DNA of 64,000 nucleotides from Bifidobacterium apousia (GTDB taxonomy: Bacteria; Actinomycetota; Actinomycetes; Actinomycetales; Bifidobacteriaceae): assembly GCF_007559275.1 (NCBI RefSeq), contig NZ_VMHK01000002.1, forward strand, positions 496,001 to 560,000. The letters run 5' to 3'. The translations under genes were made by a program, and so were the position numbers. The notes under the pieces were generated by a model, which worked only from the letters and a program-made list of their open reading frames with translations, did no database searches and was not told where the DNA came from. Within the stretch, counting starts at the first letter, position 1, and every line of letters begins with the position of its first letter. Positions 47,933-56,547 of the stretch are shown in pieces.

Positions 47933-47970
47933 ATCATGGTCATGCGTATGCAGCCATGGTTTTTTTTTTT
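47933..47970 (+). terminator. Terminator of the sigH operon
   Basis: ATCATGG pairs with CCATGGT (one G-U) around a 14-nt loop and is followed by ten T residues, an intrinsic terminator 73 bp after the anti-sigma stop. Confidence 0.75.
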
Positions 47971-47985
47971 ACGCATATATGCAAA

Positions 47986-48008
47986 ACCCCGGCACCATTG
48001 GTGCCGGG
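47986..48008 (-). terminator. Terminator of the bL37-type gene
   Basis: CCCCGGCACC and GGTGCCGGGG flank only three bases; on the minus strand TTTTG follows directly. It lies 8 bp after the small gene's stop. Confidence 0.85.
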
Positions 48009-48016
48009 GCAGACGA

Positions 48017-48091
48017 TCAGGTGTTCGGCCTCTTGCCGTGGTTGGCGGCCTTCTTGCGGCGATCCCTGCGCTTGCGTCCGCGCATGCCCAT
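48017..48091 (-). CDS. Ribosomal protein bL37-type, 24 residues
   Basis: A tiny, highly basic protein (24 residues, 12 of them Lys or Arg) that is not long enough for normal ORF cut-offs. The sequence begins MGMRGRKRRDRRKK and ends ANHGKRPNT. I recall the mycobacterial ribosomal protein bL37, also 24 residues, as ending in ANHGKRPN plus one residue and starting with a similar KRGRKKRDR stretch. Support for expression: AAAGGAG eight bases before the ATG and a strong terminator 8 bp after the stop. It would be part of the large ribosomal subunit. A second in-frame ATG two codons in is less well placed. Confidence 0.88.
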   Translation of the reverse strand: MGMRGRKRRDRRKKAANHGKRPNT

Positions 48092-48175
48092 GATTGGACT
48101 CCTTTGCTACTGATGATCCGATAAGCCTTGCCGATTATCGCACACCGGGCTGACCTTTGTCGACCAGCAGGCTGC

Positions 48176-49144
48176 TCAGAGCTGTTGCGCCCGGTAACCC
48201 ACCTGGGTGGTGTAGACGGCGGCAGGCTGCAGAATGACCAGGTTCCGGCCAGTTCTGAAGGCATTGGCGTAGGCGGTCATGGGCTCCACGGCGACGCCGG
48301 CCGGGCGCATGCCTGCGTCGAAGCCGGTCCCGGTGCAGACCTGCCAGGAGGTGATGGTCTCATCGCCCCAGAGCTGAACGCGGATGCCGTCCGGCCTGGT
48401 GAACCAGGCCGAGCAGGTGCCGTCGTCGTCCCGTTCCACATCGGTCCATGCGTCGTCGAAAGCCGCATCCTCGCCCAACACAGGGCCCTGGCGCAGATCG
48501 GTTCGTCCCTGGACAGGTTCGGTGCCGGTGGGCAGCAGCCTGTCCGGGTCGACCATTACGTGGGTGCGGCAGGGGATGGACAGGGTGCAGGGGGCGTTGT
48601 CCTTCTGGATCTGGTCACCAACGCCCTGCTTGCCGTTGGACAGCCAGGGGTGGATGCCGAAGGCCCAGGGCGCGGCCTCGTCGCCCAGGTTCAGGGCCCG
48701 GGTGGTCATGGTCAGCCCCTGGTCGTCCAGGGTGTAGGTGACGGTGACCACCACGTCGAAGGGGTATCCGGCCATGTCGGGCACCCGCCAGGAGAGGCTG
48801 ACGGAGTCTTCGGCCAGAACCTGCAGGCGCCAGTAGGACCGGTAGCCGTAGCCGTGGATGGCGGTGCGCCGGTCGTGCTCGTCGATGGGCAGGGTGTAGG
48901 TGTGGCCTTGGAAGTCGTAGGTGCCGTCCTCAATCCGGTTGGGGAAGGGGACCAGCACGTTCCCGTTGCTGCAGGGTACGGTCCCATCCGGGTCGAATGA
49001 GGCCAGCAGATCCTTGCCCTGGTATTTCAGGACGCGCAGGATGGCTCCCAGCTCGGTCACTACCGCCTCGTAGTCCCCATGACGGATGCTGTACTGCTGT
49101 CCGGTCCGGGGCACGGCCCCGCCCATCATCTCGTTCGTATGCAT
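48176..49144 (-). CDS. galM: Aldose 1-epimerase
   Basis: A mutarotase of 322 residues, interconverting alpha and beta anomers of galactose or glucose, useful after beta-galactosidase action. GalM-like features: GNVLVPFPNRIEDGTYDF, the catalytic His in AIHGYG, the second His in AFGIHPWLS and the late Glu in GVAVEPMTAYANAF. The ATG at 49144 is chosen because the protein starts naturally there; the frame open to 49456 overlaps the ispH gene on the other strand. Monocistronic as far as can be seen. Confidence 0.92.
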   Translation of the reverse strand: MHTNEMMGGAVPRTGQQYSIRHGDYEAVVTELGAILRVLKYQGKDLLASFDPDGTVPCSNGNVLVPFPNRIEDGTYDFQGHTYTLPIDEHDRRTAIHGYGYRSYWRLQVLAEDSVSLSWRVPDMAGYPFDVVVTVTYTLDDQGLTMTTRALNLGDEAAPWAFGIHPWLSNGKQGVGDQIQKDNAPCTLSIPCRTHVMVDPDRLLPTGTEPVQGRTDLRQGPVLGEDAAFDDAWTDVERDDDGTCSAWFTRPDGIRVQLWGDETITSWQVCTGTGFDAGMRPAGVAVEPMTAYANAFRTGRNLVILQPAAVYTTQVGYRAQQL

Positions 49145-49316
49145 GCTCCCACTTCCATAGTGCCGTTGATGCTTGGTACGCCACCATCCTAGCGCCTGGG
49201 CGGTCTTGGCTTCTTGGTGAAAGAGTGGCGGATGGACTACCGGGAGCGGCTCTGGCTTTCTACCATGGTCTTGCAATGTCCGGGACCGCCCGGATGGACG
49301 TTGATAAGGAGCGGCA

Positions 49317-50384
49317 GTGGCAGTATTTCGGACCACCGTGTGCGAACAGCCGACCACGCAGGGGCATGGACGGGTCATCCTGGCTGATCCGCGTGGGTTC
49401 TGCGCGGGGGTGGACCGTGCCATCCAGACCGTGCAGACCATCCTGGATGCGGACAACCCCCACCAGGGGCTGCCACCGGTCTATGTGCGCCGGCAGATAG
49501 TCCACAACCGGCATGTGGTCGAGGATCTAGCCCAGCGAGGGGCTGTCTTCGTGGACGAGCTGGATCAGATTCCCGACCAGGCCGTCCGTGCCGGGGTTCC
49601 CGTGGTCTTCTCGGCCCATGGCATCGCCCCCTCGGTCGTCAAGGAGGCCCAGCGGCGGGGGATGCGTGTGGTCGATGCCTCATGCCCCTTGGTCAGCAAG
49701 GTTCACCGGGAGGTCCAGCGCTTCGTTCGCGACGGCTACCGGATTATTTACATAGGCCACCGGGGGCACGACGAGGCTGTGGGAGTCATGGGGGAGGCCC
49801 CTGACCGGGTTCATCTGGTTGAGCATGAGGCCGATATTCAGGCCTTGGACTTTGGACCCGACACCCCGCTGGTCATGCTGACCCAGACCACCCTGAGCCT
49901 GGATGAGACCGCCGACCTGGCCGCGGCCCTGCGTCGACGCTTCCCCTGGATAGAGGAGCCGCCGGGCTCCGACATCTGCTACGCCACCCAGAACAGGCAG
50001 CAGGCGGTCAAGCTGGTGGCCGGCCAAGCGGACTGCATGGTTGTGGTGGGCTCGGCCAATTCCTCCAATTCGGTGCGTCTGGTCGAAGTGGCCCGTCAGG
50101 CCCTGGATGCGCGCTTTCCCGGTCAGGGCGAGCAGAGGGCCCACCGGGTCGACGATGCGGGCGAGCTGGATCCGACCTGGCTGCAGGGCATGGATTCGGT
50201 AGGACTCACCTCGGGTGCTTCGGTTCCCGAAAACCTCGTTCAGGGGGTGCTGGAGACCCTGGCCTCCCGAGGGTTCACCCAGGTGGCCCGGGCCCGGGCA
50301 GTCGACGAGCATATGCACTTCGTCTTGCCTGCTGCCCTGCGCTCAGCACGTGCATCAAGGAAAGTTCCACAGCCGCAGGGCTAG
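49317..50384 (+). CDS. ispH: 4-hydroxy-3-methylbut-2-enyl diphosphate reductase
   Basis: IspH is the last enzyme of the MEP isoprenoid pathway, an iron-sulfur protein making IPP and DMAPP. The 355-residue protein has its three cluster cysteines in RGFCAGVDRAI, DASCPLVSKVH and DICYATQNRQ, and the substrate-binding HGIAPSV and GHRGHDEAVG. The start is GTG with AAGGAG five bases upstream. It stands alone, divergent from galM and convergent with ybaK, with only about 20 bp to that gene. Confidence 0.97.
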   Translation: MAVFRTTVCEQPTTQGHGRVILADPRGFCAGVDRAIQTVQTILDADNPHQGLPPVYVRRQIVHNRHVVEDLAQRGAVFVDELDQIPDQAVRAGVPVVFSAHGIAPSVVKEAQRRGMRVVDASCPLVSKVHREVQRFVRDGYRIIYIGHRGHDEAVGVMGEAPDRVHLVEHEADIQALDFGPDTPLVMLTQTTLSLDETADLAAALRRRFPWIEEPPGSDICYATQNRQQAVKLVAGQADCMVVVGSANSSNSVRLVEVARQALDARFPGQGEQRAHRVDDAGELDPTWLQGMDSVGLTSGASVPENLVQGVLETLASRGFTQVARARAVDEHMHFVLPAALRSARASRKVPQPQG

Positions 50385-50403
50385 GCCCCGGCGCTAAGAT
50401 CCC

Positions 50404-50910
50404 TCAGTCGGTGGCCAGAGGCGCGGTCTTGGCCTTGAGGACACGGATCAGATCCCGCGGGTCCAGGCCCAGGCTGATCCCGCGCTTGCCGCCGGAGACC
50501 ATAATGGTGTCGAATTCCAAGGCGCCCTGGTCCAGCACGGTGATGTGTGAGGTTCGCTGGCCGAAGGGCGAAATGCCGCCCAGGACGTATCCGCTCTCTC
50601 GTTCGGCCTGGGCCTTGTCGGCCATGCGAGCCTTCTTGGCGCCCACGGCAGCCGCCAGGTGTTTGAGGTTCAGGTGGCCGGTCACCGGCACAATGCCGAT
50701 GACCCGTTCCTTGCCTGTGTCGGCCATCAGGGTCTTGTAGACCGTGCGCGGGTCCAGGCCCAGCTTTTTGGCGGCCTCGATGCCGTATCCCTGGTCCATA
50801 TGGTCGGCGTTGTGATGGTATTCGTGGATGGTGAAGGGCACCCCCAGACGCTCCAGCTGGGCCATGGCCGGGGTCGCGGCATCCGAGTCCGCCCGCTTCT
50901 TCTTGCTCAT
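50404..50910 (-). CDS. ybaK: Cys-tRNA(Pro)/Cys-tRNA(Cys) deacylase YbaK/EbsC
   Basis: A 168-residue editing protein that hydrolyses Cys-tRNA(Pro) made in error by prolyl-tRNA synthetase. The YbaK core is recognisable: VYKTLMADTGKERVIGIVP, with the catalytic Lys, GAKKARMADKAQAER, GYVLGGISPFG and GGKRGISLGLDPRDL. The length is normal. The N-terminus begins with a short Lys/Arg/Asp-rich segment before PAMAQLERLGVPF. Confidence 0.94.
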   Translation of the reverse strand: MSKKKRADSDAATPAMAQLERLGVPFTIHEYHHNADHMDQGYGIEAAKKLGLDPRTVYKTLMADTGKERVIGIVPVTGHLNLKHLAAAVGAKKARMADKAQAERESGYVLGGISPFGQRTSHITVLDQGALEFDTIMVSGGKRGISLGLDPRDLIRVLKAKTAPLATD

Positions 50911-50986
50911 GACTCCATGCTAAGGTACTGACCGTTTGGGTAGGCTGAGGGGTGTCTTTGGCGCCATTGCGCGGAAAGGGTAGTCC

Positions 50987-51586
50987 ATGACCGCTGTCAA
51001 TGCCTGGCTGCTCGATGCGGTGACGGGCGGCTGGGGGCTGGTCGTGCTCTTTCTGGCTGCCTTTCTGGATGCGTTGATCATTCCCATACCCACGGAGCTC
51101 ATGGTCCTGGCTACGGCTTCGGCCTTCCGGGCCTCGGGACGACCCCTGCCCGTTTTGGTCTTTCTGGTATGCGCCCTGGCCTTCGTAGGCGGCGACGCCT
51201 GCACCTATGGGCTGGGGAGGATGGTTCCGCTGAATCGTCTGGCCGTCTTTCGTGGTGCCGCAGGCAAGGCAGTGACCTCATGGGCCCATAGGGCCCTGCT
51301 GCAGGGGGGCGGATTCTTCACGCTGGCCTCTCGATTCGTGCCCTCGGGCCGGACCGTGGTCAACCTTACTGCCGGGGCGGCGAGGTATCCGCTCAACCGT
51401 TACCTGCCCCTGGCTGCCCTGGCCGGTCTGCTCTGGTCCATCTACATGTGGACCTTGGGGTACCTGGCCGCCTCCTGGTTGGAAAACAACCCTCTGGCCG
51501 TCATGGCCATTGGTTTTCTGGCGGGTATGGTCGTCGGGCTGGTCTGCGATCTGGCCATGCGGGCGCTCACACGGAAGCGCCGATGA
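50987..51586 (+). CDS. DedA/VTT-domain membrane protein
   Basis: A 199-residue inner-membrane protein of the DedA family, thought to flip or transport lipid carriers and support membrane homeostasis. About five hydrophobic segments occur. The family signature is seen as FASRFVPSGRTVVNLTAG-like sequence (SRFVPSGRTVVN) near residue 115, with Arg residues in the middle of a re-entrant helix, and the E-x(3)-P region IPIPTELMV near residue 27. The protein ends with a basic tail. Convergent with gap, with a hairpin in between. Confidence 0.88.
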   Translation: MTAVNAWLLDAVTGGWGLVVLFLAAFLDALIIPIPTELMVLATASAFRASGRPLPVLVFLVCALAFVGGDACTYGLGRMVPLNRLAVFRGAAGKAVTSWAHRALLQGGGFFTLASRFVPSGRTVVNLTAGAARYPLNRYLPLAALAGLLWSIYMWTLGYLAASWLENNPLAVMAIGFLAGMVVGLVCDLAMRALTRKRR

Positions 51587-51593
51587 TAAGCAA

Positions 51594-51623
51594 GGGGCCC
51601 GCCCCCGTAGGGAGGCGGACCCC
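51594..51623. terminator. Hairpin between DedA gene and gap
   Basis: GGGG-CCGCC-CCC pairs with GGG-GGCGG-CCCC around the triloop GTA, with two single-base interruptions. It lies just after the DedA stop and 34 bp from the gap stop. No T-tract; probably shared by both convergent genes. Confidence 0.6.
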
Positions 51624-51657
51624 ATAATCGCTATGGCCGGATAAACCGGCCGGATGC

Positions 51658-52713
51658 TCAGTCGCCCAACTCAGCGAAGTAGAGCAGGGTGCGGATCATG
51701 TTGCTGGTGAAGCCGTACTCGTTGTCGTAGAAGGCAACGGTGCGGACCAGCTGGTCGTCACCGTAGGTGTTGACATCGGTCTGCGTGGGATCGAAGATGC
51801 CACCGTGGGTGTCGCCGATCACGTCGGAGGAGACGATGCCCTCGTCGTTGTAACCGAAGTAGTCCTTGCCCTCGAAGGCCTTCTTGGCGGCGTCGTTGAT
51901 CTCGTCGACGGTGACCTTCTTGTCCAGGACGCAGGTCAGCTCGGTGACGGAGCCGGAGGGAACGGCCACACGCTGTGCATGGCCCTGCAGCTTGCCGTCA
52001 ACGGAGGGAACAACCTTGCCGATGGCCTTCGCGGCGCCGGTGGAGTGCTCGATGGTGTTGATGGCGGCGGCGCGGGTGTTGCGCGGCTTGTTGCCCTTGG
52101 GGCCGTCCAGCAGCATCTGGGAGCCGGTGTAGGCGTGGATGGTGGTCATGTAGCCGATGCGGATGCCGAAGTTGTCATCCAGCATCTTGACCATGGCGGC
52201 CAGGGAGCCGGTGGTGCAGGAGCCGGCGGAGATGATCTTGTCGGAGGGCTTCAGGGTCTCCTGGTTGACGCCGTAGACCACGGTGGGTGTGGTGTCGTCC
52301 TTGGCGGGGGCCGAGATCAGGACCTTCTTGGCTCCGGCGTTCAGGTGGGCCTGGGCCTTCTCGGAGGAGGTGTAGAAGCCGGTGCACTCCAGCACGTAGT
52401 CCACGCCGTCGTTCTTGACCCAGGGGATGTTGTTGGCGTCCTTCTCGGCGTAGACCGGAATCTCCTTGCCGTCCACCACGATGGCGGTGTCGGTGGAGGT
52501 GACCGAGACATTGGTGCCGTCGTCGTGACGGAAGGTGCCCTGGGTGCTGTCGTACTTGAGCAGATAGGCCAGAATGGCCGGGGTGGTCAGATCGTTGATG
52601 GCGGCAACCTCAATGTTGGAGGCGTCGCCGCCACGGGCCTGGAGCTCAAAGATGCGCCGGAAGGCCAGACGACCGATACGTCCGAATCCGTTGATGCCAA
52701 TCTTTACTGTCAT
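51658..52713 (-). CDS. gap: Glyceraldehyde-3-phosphate dehydrogenase
   Basis: GAPDH oxidises glyceraldehyde 3-phosphate to 1,3-bisphosphoglycerate with NAD; it is a central step after the phosphoketolase reaction. The 351-residue protein begins [17 protein letters not shown] and has its catalytic Cys in [12 protein letters not shown]; the second cysteine, present as CTTNC in many homologues, is a serine here. NAD-binding and phosphate-site segments ([21 protein letters not shown]) are normal. Strongly biased codon use and AAGGGAGA ribosome site suggest high expression. Transcribed alone, from a promoter at about 52818-52796. Confidence 0.97.
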   Translation of the reverse strand: MTVKIGINGFGRIGRLAFRRIFELQARGGDASNIEVAAINDLTTPAILAYLLKYDSTQGTFRHDDGTNVSVTSTDTAIVVDGKEIPVYAEKDANNIPWVKNDGVDYVLECTGFYTSSEKAQAHLNAGAKKVLISAPAKDDTTPTVVYGVNQETLKPSDKIISAGSCTTGSLAAMVKMLDDNFGIRIGYMTTIHAYTGSQMLLDGPKGNKPRNTRAAAINTIEHSTGAAKAIGKVVPSVDGKLQGHAQRVAVPSGSVTELTCVLDKKVTVDEINDAAKKAFEGKDYFGYNDEGIVSSDVIGDTHGGIFDPTQTDVNTYGDDQLVRTVAFYDNEYGFTSNMIRTLLYFAELGD

Positions 52714-52731
52714 TCAATTCTCCCTTGGAGA

Positions 52732-52823
52732 TTGGCCGTATACAGCACAAAAATTACCGGACCGTATATGGCCGATTACTGATAACATCTCATAGTTTAT
52801 AGAACCCTGTGTACTTATAGCAA
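52732..52823 (-). promoter_or_regulatory. gap promoter and leader hairpin
   Basis: On the minus strand TTGCTA (52823-52818) and TATAAA (52801-52796), 16 bp apart, form a promoter. The leader can form an imperfect hairpin with arms GGCCATATA (52773-52765) and TATACGGCC (52742-52734), ending 20 bp before the ATG and just upstream of the AAGGGAGA ribosome site. It may stabilise the mRNA. The remainder of the gap to 52902 is AT-rich without a gene. Confidence 0.5.
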
Positions 52824-52902
52824 GCGATAACGCGGGTTCTGCCAAGGAAAAAACGAACAAAAAAATTGGTAGGTTTTGTTGTCTGTTTGCGTAACAAAAC
52901 GA

Positions 52903-53307
52903 TCACGAATTGTGAGAATTTTCGTTCGTATCGGCCAGCCAATCCTCCCACTGCTGCTGACGGAATCCGACCAGGACATGCCGGCCATCCAGCAGGATAG
53001 GACGCTTGACCAGCATGCCGTCGGTGGCCAGCAGCTGTAGAGCCTGCTCCGTGTCCATCTGCGGCAGCCGTTTGCTTAAGCCCTGGCTGCGATAGGCCTG
53101 GCCCGAGGTATTGAAGAATCGTCGGACGGGCAGGCCGCTCATGTCCAGCCAGGCGGTCAGTTCCTGCTGGGTGGGGCGGTCCTCCTTGATGTCGCGCTCG
53201 GTGAAGTCCACATTGTGGTCACGCAGCCAGGTGCGCGCCTTGGCGCAGGTGGAGCAGCGGCTGTAGCAGATGAAGAGCGGGTGCTGGGCTGTAGGTGATG
53301 CTGCCAT
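52903..53307 (-). CDS. ArsC/Spx/YffB-family thioredoxin-fold protein
   Basis: A 134-residue thioredoxin-like protein of the arsenate reductase (ArsC) family. It has the N-terminal CSTCAKARTWL motif, with the Cys-x2-Cys pair seen in Spx and some YffB proteins, the cis-Pro region LVKRPILLDGRHVLVGF, and the typical RDIKEDRPTQQEL segment. Whether it reduces arsenate, regulates transcription like Spx, or has another redox role cannot be decided; the Arg residues required in true ArsC are only partly present and no ars genes lie nearby. Confidence 0.85.
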   Translation of the reverse strand: MAASPTAQHPLFICYSRCSTCAKARTWLRDHNVDFTERDIKEDRPTQQELTAWLDMSGLPVRRFFNTSGQAYRSQGLSKRLPQMDTEQALQLLATDGMLVKRPILLDGRHVLVGFRQQQWEDWLADTNENSHNS

Positions 53308-53349
53308 CGTTTTTCCTTTCCAAGTCGGTTTTCAAAGTCAAAATGGGGC

Positions 53350-54108
53350 TCAGGCCAGCCGACGGGAGGGCCGCGTCTCCAGGGAGCCCAGGTCGGCCCT
53401 GGGCTCCAGGCTGGTGCTCCAGACCGGCTGAGGCGCCGAGGTGGGGTAGGTGACGAACACTGTTCCCTGTTTCAGACCTATGTGGGCCGGTCTGCCAGGC
53501 AGGAACTCGTTGCTGACGCCGGTCACCTGCTGGTTGGTCATGGTCATGCCATCCGTCTGGTATTTGAGGCCCTGCTCGACCACGCCCAGAGCCTGGTCGT
53601 CGGCGGCCAGGACGGAGATCATGGATCTGGGCGGGCAGTCCCAGGCAGGGAAGTCCAGGCTTCCAGGGCCAAGGGCCGTGACCAGCATTCCCCGCCCCCA
53701 GAGTTCGGCCCGGCCTCCGCTGGCCGCGATCAGATGGATCAGGTTCAGATTAGCCAGCGTGTGGTCCATGCGTCCGCCCAGGCCACCATATATAAGGAAT
53801 CGCCGGCAACCGTGCTGCCAACCCACCTTGACCGCGGCCAGCAGGTCTGTGTCGTCCTTTTCGGCAGGCAGGACGCGGCGGGGGATGTCCGTGCGCAGCT
53901 TTCGGCTGCCAGCGGGCAGGGAGTCGAAGTCGCCGACGACCAGATTGGGCTCGTCCCCGTGCTCCAGGGCCGGCTCCAATCCTCCGTCCGCTGCGATGAC
54001 CAGGGCCTGTCCGCCGCGAGCCACCTCTTCGCCAAAGTACTGTCCGGCGCCCCAGATCCGGCAGAGCGGCGCCTGGACAGTCTCGCCCGACTGACCGTCA
54101 TCCTGCAT
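53350..54108 (-). CDS. Thiamine pyrophosphokinase
   Basis: TPK transfers pyrophosphate from ATP to thiamine to form thiamine diphosphate, a cofactor required by phosphoketolase. The 252-residue protein has IAADGGLEPALEHG, LVVGDFDSLPAGS, the catalytic EKDDTDLLAAVK and GGLGGRMDHTLANL, all TPK signatures; the C-terminal B1-binding domain has TDGMTMTNQQVTGVSNEF. Start is uncertain: ATG 54108 gives the normal length, while ATG 54153 or 54150 would overlap the azlD stop. Last gene in the azlC-azlD-TPK run, so probably cotranscribed. Confidence 0.92.
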   Translation of the reverse strand: MQDDGQSGETVQAPLCRIWGAGQYFGEEVARGGQALVIAADGGLEPALEHGDEPNLVVGDFDSLPAGSRKLRTDIPRRVLPAEKDDTDLLAAVKVGWQHGCRRFLIYGGLGGRMDHTLANLNLIHLIAASGGRAELWGRGMLVTALGPGSLDFPAWDCPPRSMISVLAADDQALGVVEQGLKYQTDGMTMTNQQVTGVSNEFLPGRPAHIGLKQGTVFVTYPTSAPQPVWSTSLEPRADLGSLETRPSRRLA

Positions 54109-54149
54109 ACGATTCTTCTTTCTGCGATCGCCCCTTGAAGGCGCCTCCA

Positions 54150-54506
54150 TCATCCCAGACCAGCCAGACTGACCAGGAAGGTCAGCCACCCCTGCACCAA
54201 GGCCATGTAGGTCAGGGTGCCGCAGGCGATGCTGACCATCATGTTCCGCCAGCGCAGGTGGACCAGGGTTGTGACCAGCAGAGCCAGGGCCTCGTAGAGC
54301 CCGTGGTCGCCTCCGACCAGGTTGGTGTGCCTCAACGAATAGACCACCAGCAGCCCCATGACGGCGGCGGGCAGCAGACCTCCCAGCCTGGTCACCAGGG
54401 CCGGCGGCCGACGTCCCTCCGGCCAGATGAAGAAGGGCAGGAATCTGGTGGCCATGGTTCCCAGGACCACAATGCCTATGGTGATCAGTTGCTGCGTGGT
54501 GGTCAT
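54150..54506 (-). CDS. azlD: Branched-chain amino acid exporter small subunit AzlD
   Basis: A 118-residue membrane protein with four spans, the small partner of AzlC in exporting branched-chain amino acids. Typical are LGTMATRFLPFFIWP near residue 15 and LPAAVMGLLVVYSLRH. The ATG overlaps the azlC stop by 4 bp (ATGA); the frame open further upstream to 54875 is only the shadow of azlC. The stop overlaps possible TPK start codons. Confidence 0.93.
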   Translation of the reverse strand: MTTTQQLITIGIVVLGTMATRFLPFFIWPEGRRPPALVTRLGGLLPAAVMGLLVVYSLRHTNLVGGDHGLYEALALLVTTLVHLRWRNMMVSIACGTLTYMALVQGWLTFLVSLAGLG

Positions 54507-55240
54507 GAGGCCTCCCTTTGGCTGTGGAAGTCCAAGAGGATGAAGAAGACCAGGATGACCACCATGGACGGGATGATGAACCGGTCGGGTCCGAAGATCA
54601 GCAGGCAGGCCAGGGAGGCCAGCAGACCGATCAGGGCCGGCAGGCGGGCCTCGGCCTGCCGCCACTGCTCCAGAAAGAGGACCAGGAACATGGCGGTCAG
54701 CACGAAATCCAGCCCCCGGGTGTCGAAGTTGGCCAGGTTGCCCAGCACAGCGCCCAGGGTGGCGCCGCCCACCCAGTAGATCTGGTCGAGCAGGGTGACG
54801 AAGAAGAGGTACCAGCCCTTGTCGGTCCCGGCCGGATGGGGGTCGGCGGACTCCAGGGCGAAGGTCTCGTCGCACATGCCGAAGATCAGGTAGGGCTTCT
54901 TCCGGCCCGTCCCTCGAAAGACCGGCAGCATGGCCAGGCCGTAGAAGAGGTGGCGTGCATTGACCATCAGGGTCAGCATCAGCGCGCCCCAGGGATTGAA
55001 GGTGGACATGAGCAGGTCCACGGTCACGAACTCCATGGAACCGGCGTAGATCAGGGCGCTCATGGCCAGCGGGTAGATCACCGGGAAGCCCCGGCTGGTC
55101 ATCAGAAAGCCGTAGGAGATCCCCAGCACCAGGAATCCGGCCATGATGGGCAGGGTCCGTGGGAAGGCCGCAGCCAGGGAGCCCAGGATGGTCCCGGAGG
55201 ACCTCGCATCTTCGTCAGCGTCTTCCTGCACTCGCTGCAT
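54503..55240 (-). CDS. azlC: Branched-chain amino acid exporter large subunit AzlC
   Basis: A 245-residue membrane protein with about seven spans that with AzlD exports valine, leucine and isoleucine (BrnF-type). The signature region GFLVLGISYGFLMTSRGF and IYAGSMEFVTVDLL occur early; the DETFALESADP segment is typical of the middle loop. It is the first gene of an operon with azlD and TPK, and divergent from msrAB across a gap of about 190 bp. Confidence 0.94.
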   Translation of the reverse strand: MQRVQEDADEDARSSGTILGSLAAAFPRTLPIMAGFLVLGISYGFLMTSRGFPVIYPLAMSALIYAGSMEFVTVDLLMSTFNPWGALMLTLMVNARHLFYGLAMLPVFRGTGRKKPYLIFGMCDETFALESADPHPAGTDKGWYLFFVTLLDQIYWVGGATLGAVLGNLANFDTRGLDFVLTAMFLVLFLEQWRQAEARLPALIGLLASLACLLIFGPDRFIIPSMVVILVFFILLDFHSQREAS

Positions 55241-55429
55241 GAACCGCCTCCTGACTTCGTTTGGTTGACTTCGTTTTGGGGAATGGTCTGCAATGATAAT
55301 CCCCTCTCGCGCCGCGGGGATAGGCCGGTCGACAATGTGAGAAGGCTGTCAAGACGGGACGGGCGTGGAATAGGCGCTCTCCCGCTCCTGTTGAACCTAG
55401 CGATAGGCACCGGTATGCGAGGAGGAATC

Positions 55430-56407
55430 ATGGACAAGAACAAGATTTCGACCAACAACCCGGCCACGGTCGTCCTGGCAGGGGGATGTTTCTGGGGCAT
55501 TGAGCGGTTCTTCCAGGAGGTGGACGGGATCATCGACACCCAGGTGGGATACGCCCAATCCACAGTGCCCGACCCCAGCTATGAGCAGGTCTGCAGCGGT
55601 GTCACCGACGCCGTGGAAAGCGTTCGGCTGACCTATGATTCCCAGAGCGTCAGTCTGCGGACCCTGACCCTGCTTCTGCTGGATCTGATCGATCCCTTCT
55701 CGGTGGATCGGCAGGGCAACGACCGGGGCCGGCAGTACCGCAGCGGCCTCTACTGGGATCCTCAGCATCGCGAGCAGGAGGAGCCGGTCTTCCGGCGCGC
55801 CCTGGAGGAGCTGGAGGGCAGGACCGGCCGTCATCCCGCTGTGCAGGTGGAGGCCCTGATCAACTTCTATCCGGCGGAGGAGTCCCACCAGGACTACCTG
55901 CTCAAGAACCCCGGCGGATACTGCCACATCCCTCTGGAGGCCATCGCCAACGCCGCCTCCCGCCAGCGCTACATCGAGCGCATCTGGTCCCTGGACCCTG
56001 AAAGTTACGAGGTCACCCAGCACTCGGCCACCGAGCGGCCCTTCGCCAACGCCTACGACGGGGAGTTCCGCCCGGGCATCTATGTGGACGTGGTCAGTGG
56101 GCAGCCGCTCTTCTCCTCGGCGGACAAGTACGACTCGGGCTGCGGCTGGCCGGCATTCACCAAGCCCATCGATCCCGACCTGCTGGTCAACCGCAAGGAT
56201 TACAAGCTGCTGGGCCGGCCCCGGATCGAGGTCCGCACGGCACAGACCGGCATCCATCTGGGACACGTCTTCGACGACGGTCCTGCCGACCGTGGCGGGC
56301 AGCGCTACTGCATGAACTCCGCCGCCCTGCGGTTTGTGCCGCGGGACCGGATGGAGGAGGAGGGCTATGGCGACTACCTGCCCTTGGTGGACCAAGTCAC
56401 CCGTTGA
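55430..56407 (+). CDS. msrAB: Bifunctional peptide methionine sulfoxide reductase MsrA/MsrB
   Basis: A 325-residue fusion that reduces both stereoisomers of methionine sulfoxide in proteins. MsrA (about 1-165) has its catalytic Cys in VLAGGCFWGIER; MsrB (about 180-325) has SGCGWPAFTKPI and its catalytic Cys in RYCMNSAALRF. The order A-B is the common one in actinobacteria and lactic acid bacteria. ATG 55430 is preferred as GAGGAGG stands four bases before; the long upstream open frame covers azlC on the other strand and is not coding. No signal peptide, so cytoplasmic. Confidence 0.96.
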   Translation: MDKNKISTNNPATVVLAGGCFWGIERFFQEVDGIIDTQVGYAQSTVPDPSYEQVCSGVTDAVESVRLTYDSQSVSLRTLTLLLLDLIDPFSVDRQGNDRGRQYRSGLYWDPQHREQEEPVFRRALEELEGRTGRHPAVQVEALINFYPAEESHQDYLLKNPGGYCHIPLEAIANAASRQRYIERIWSLDPESYEVTQHSATERPFANAYDGEFRPGIYVDVVSGQPLFSSADKYDSGCGWPAFTKPIDPDLLVNRKDYKLLGRPRIEVRTAQTGIHLGHVFDDGPADRGGQRYCMNSAALRFVPRDRMEEEGYGDYLPLVDQVTR

Positions 56408-56547
56408 CCGTTCTGCCTCCAGTGACACGCCGGAGCTTCTCACCCATGGGGTTCCGGCGTAGTCCACATATAAGTGAGGCCCCTCTGTTTCCTGTTGCCC
56501 TTTTGGGCTATTGTGGACTGCTGGTGGATCGATAAGGAGTCATGCCA

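Noticed and set aside
54507-54875. Upstream extension of the azlD frame
   Set aside because: It is out of frame with, and inside, azlC; AzlD has a normal start at 54506.
54518-55429. Long upstream extension of the msrAB frame
   Set aside because: It covers azlC on the other strand, and MsrA begins at 55430 with a strong ribosome site.
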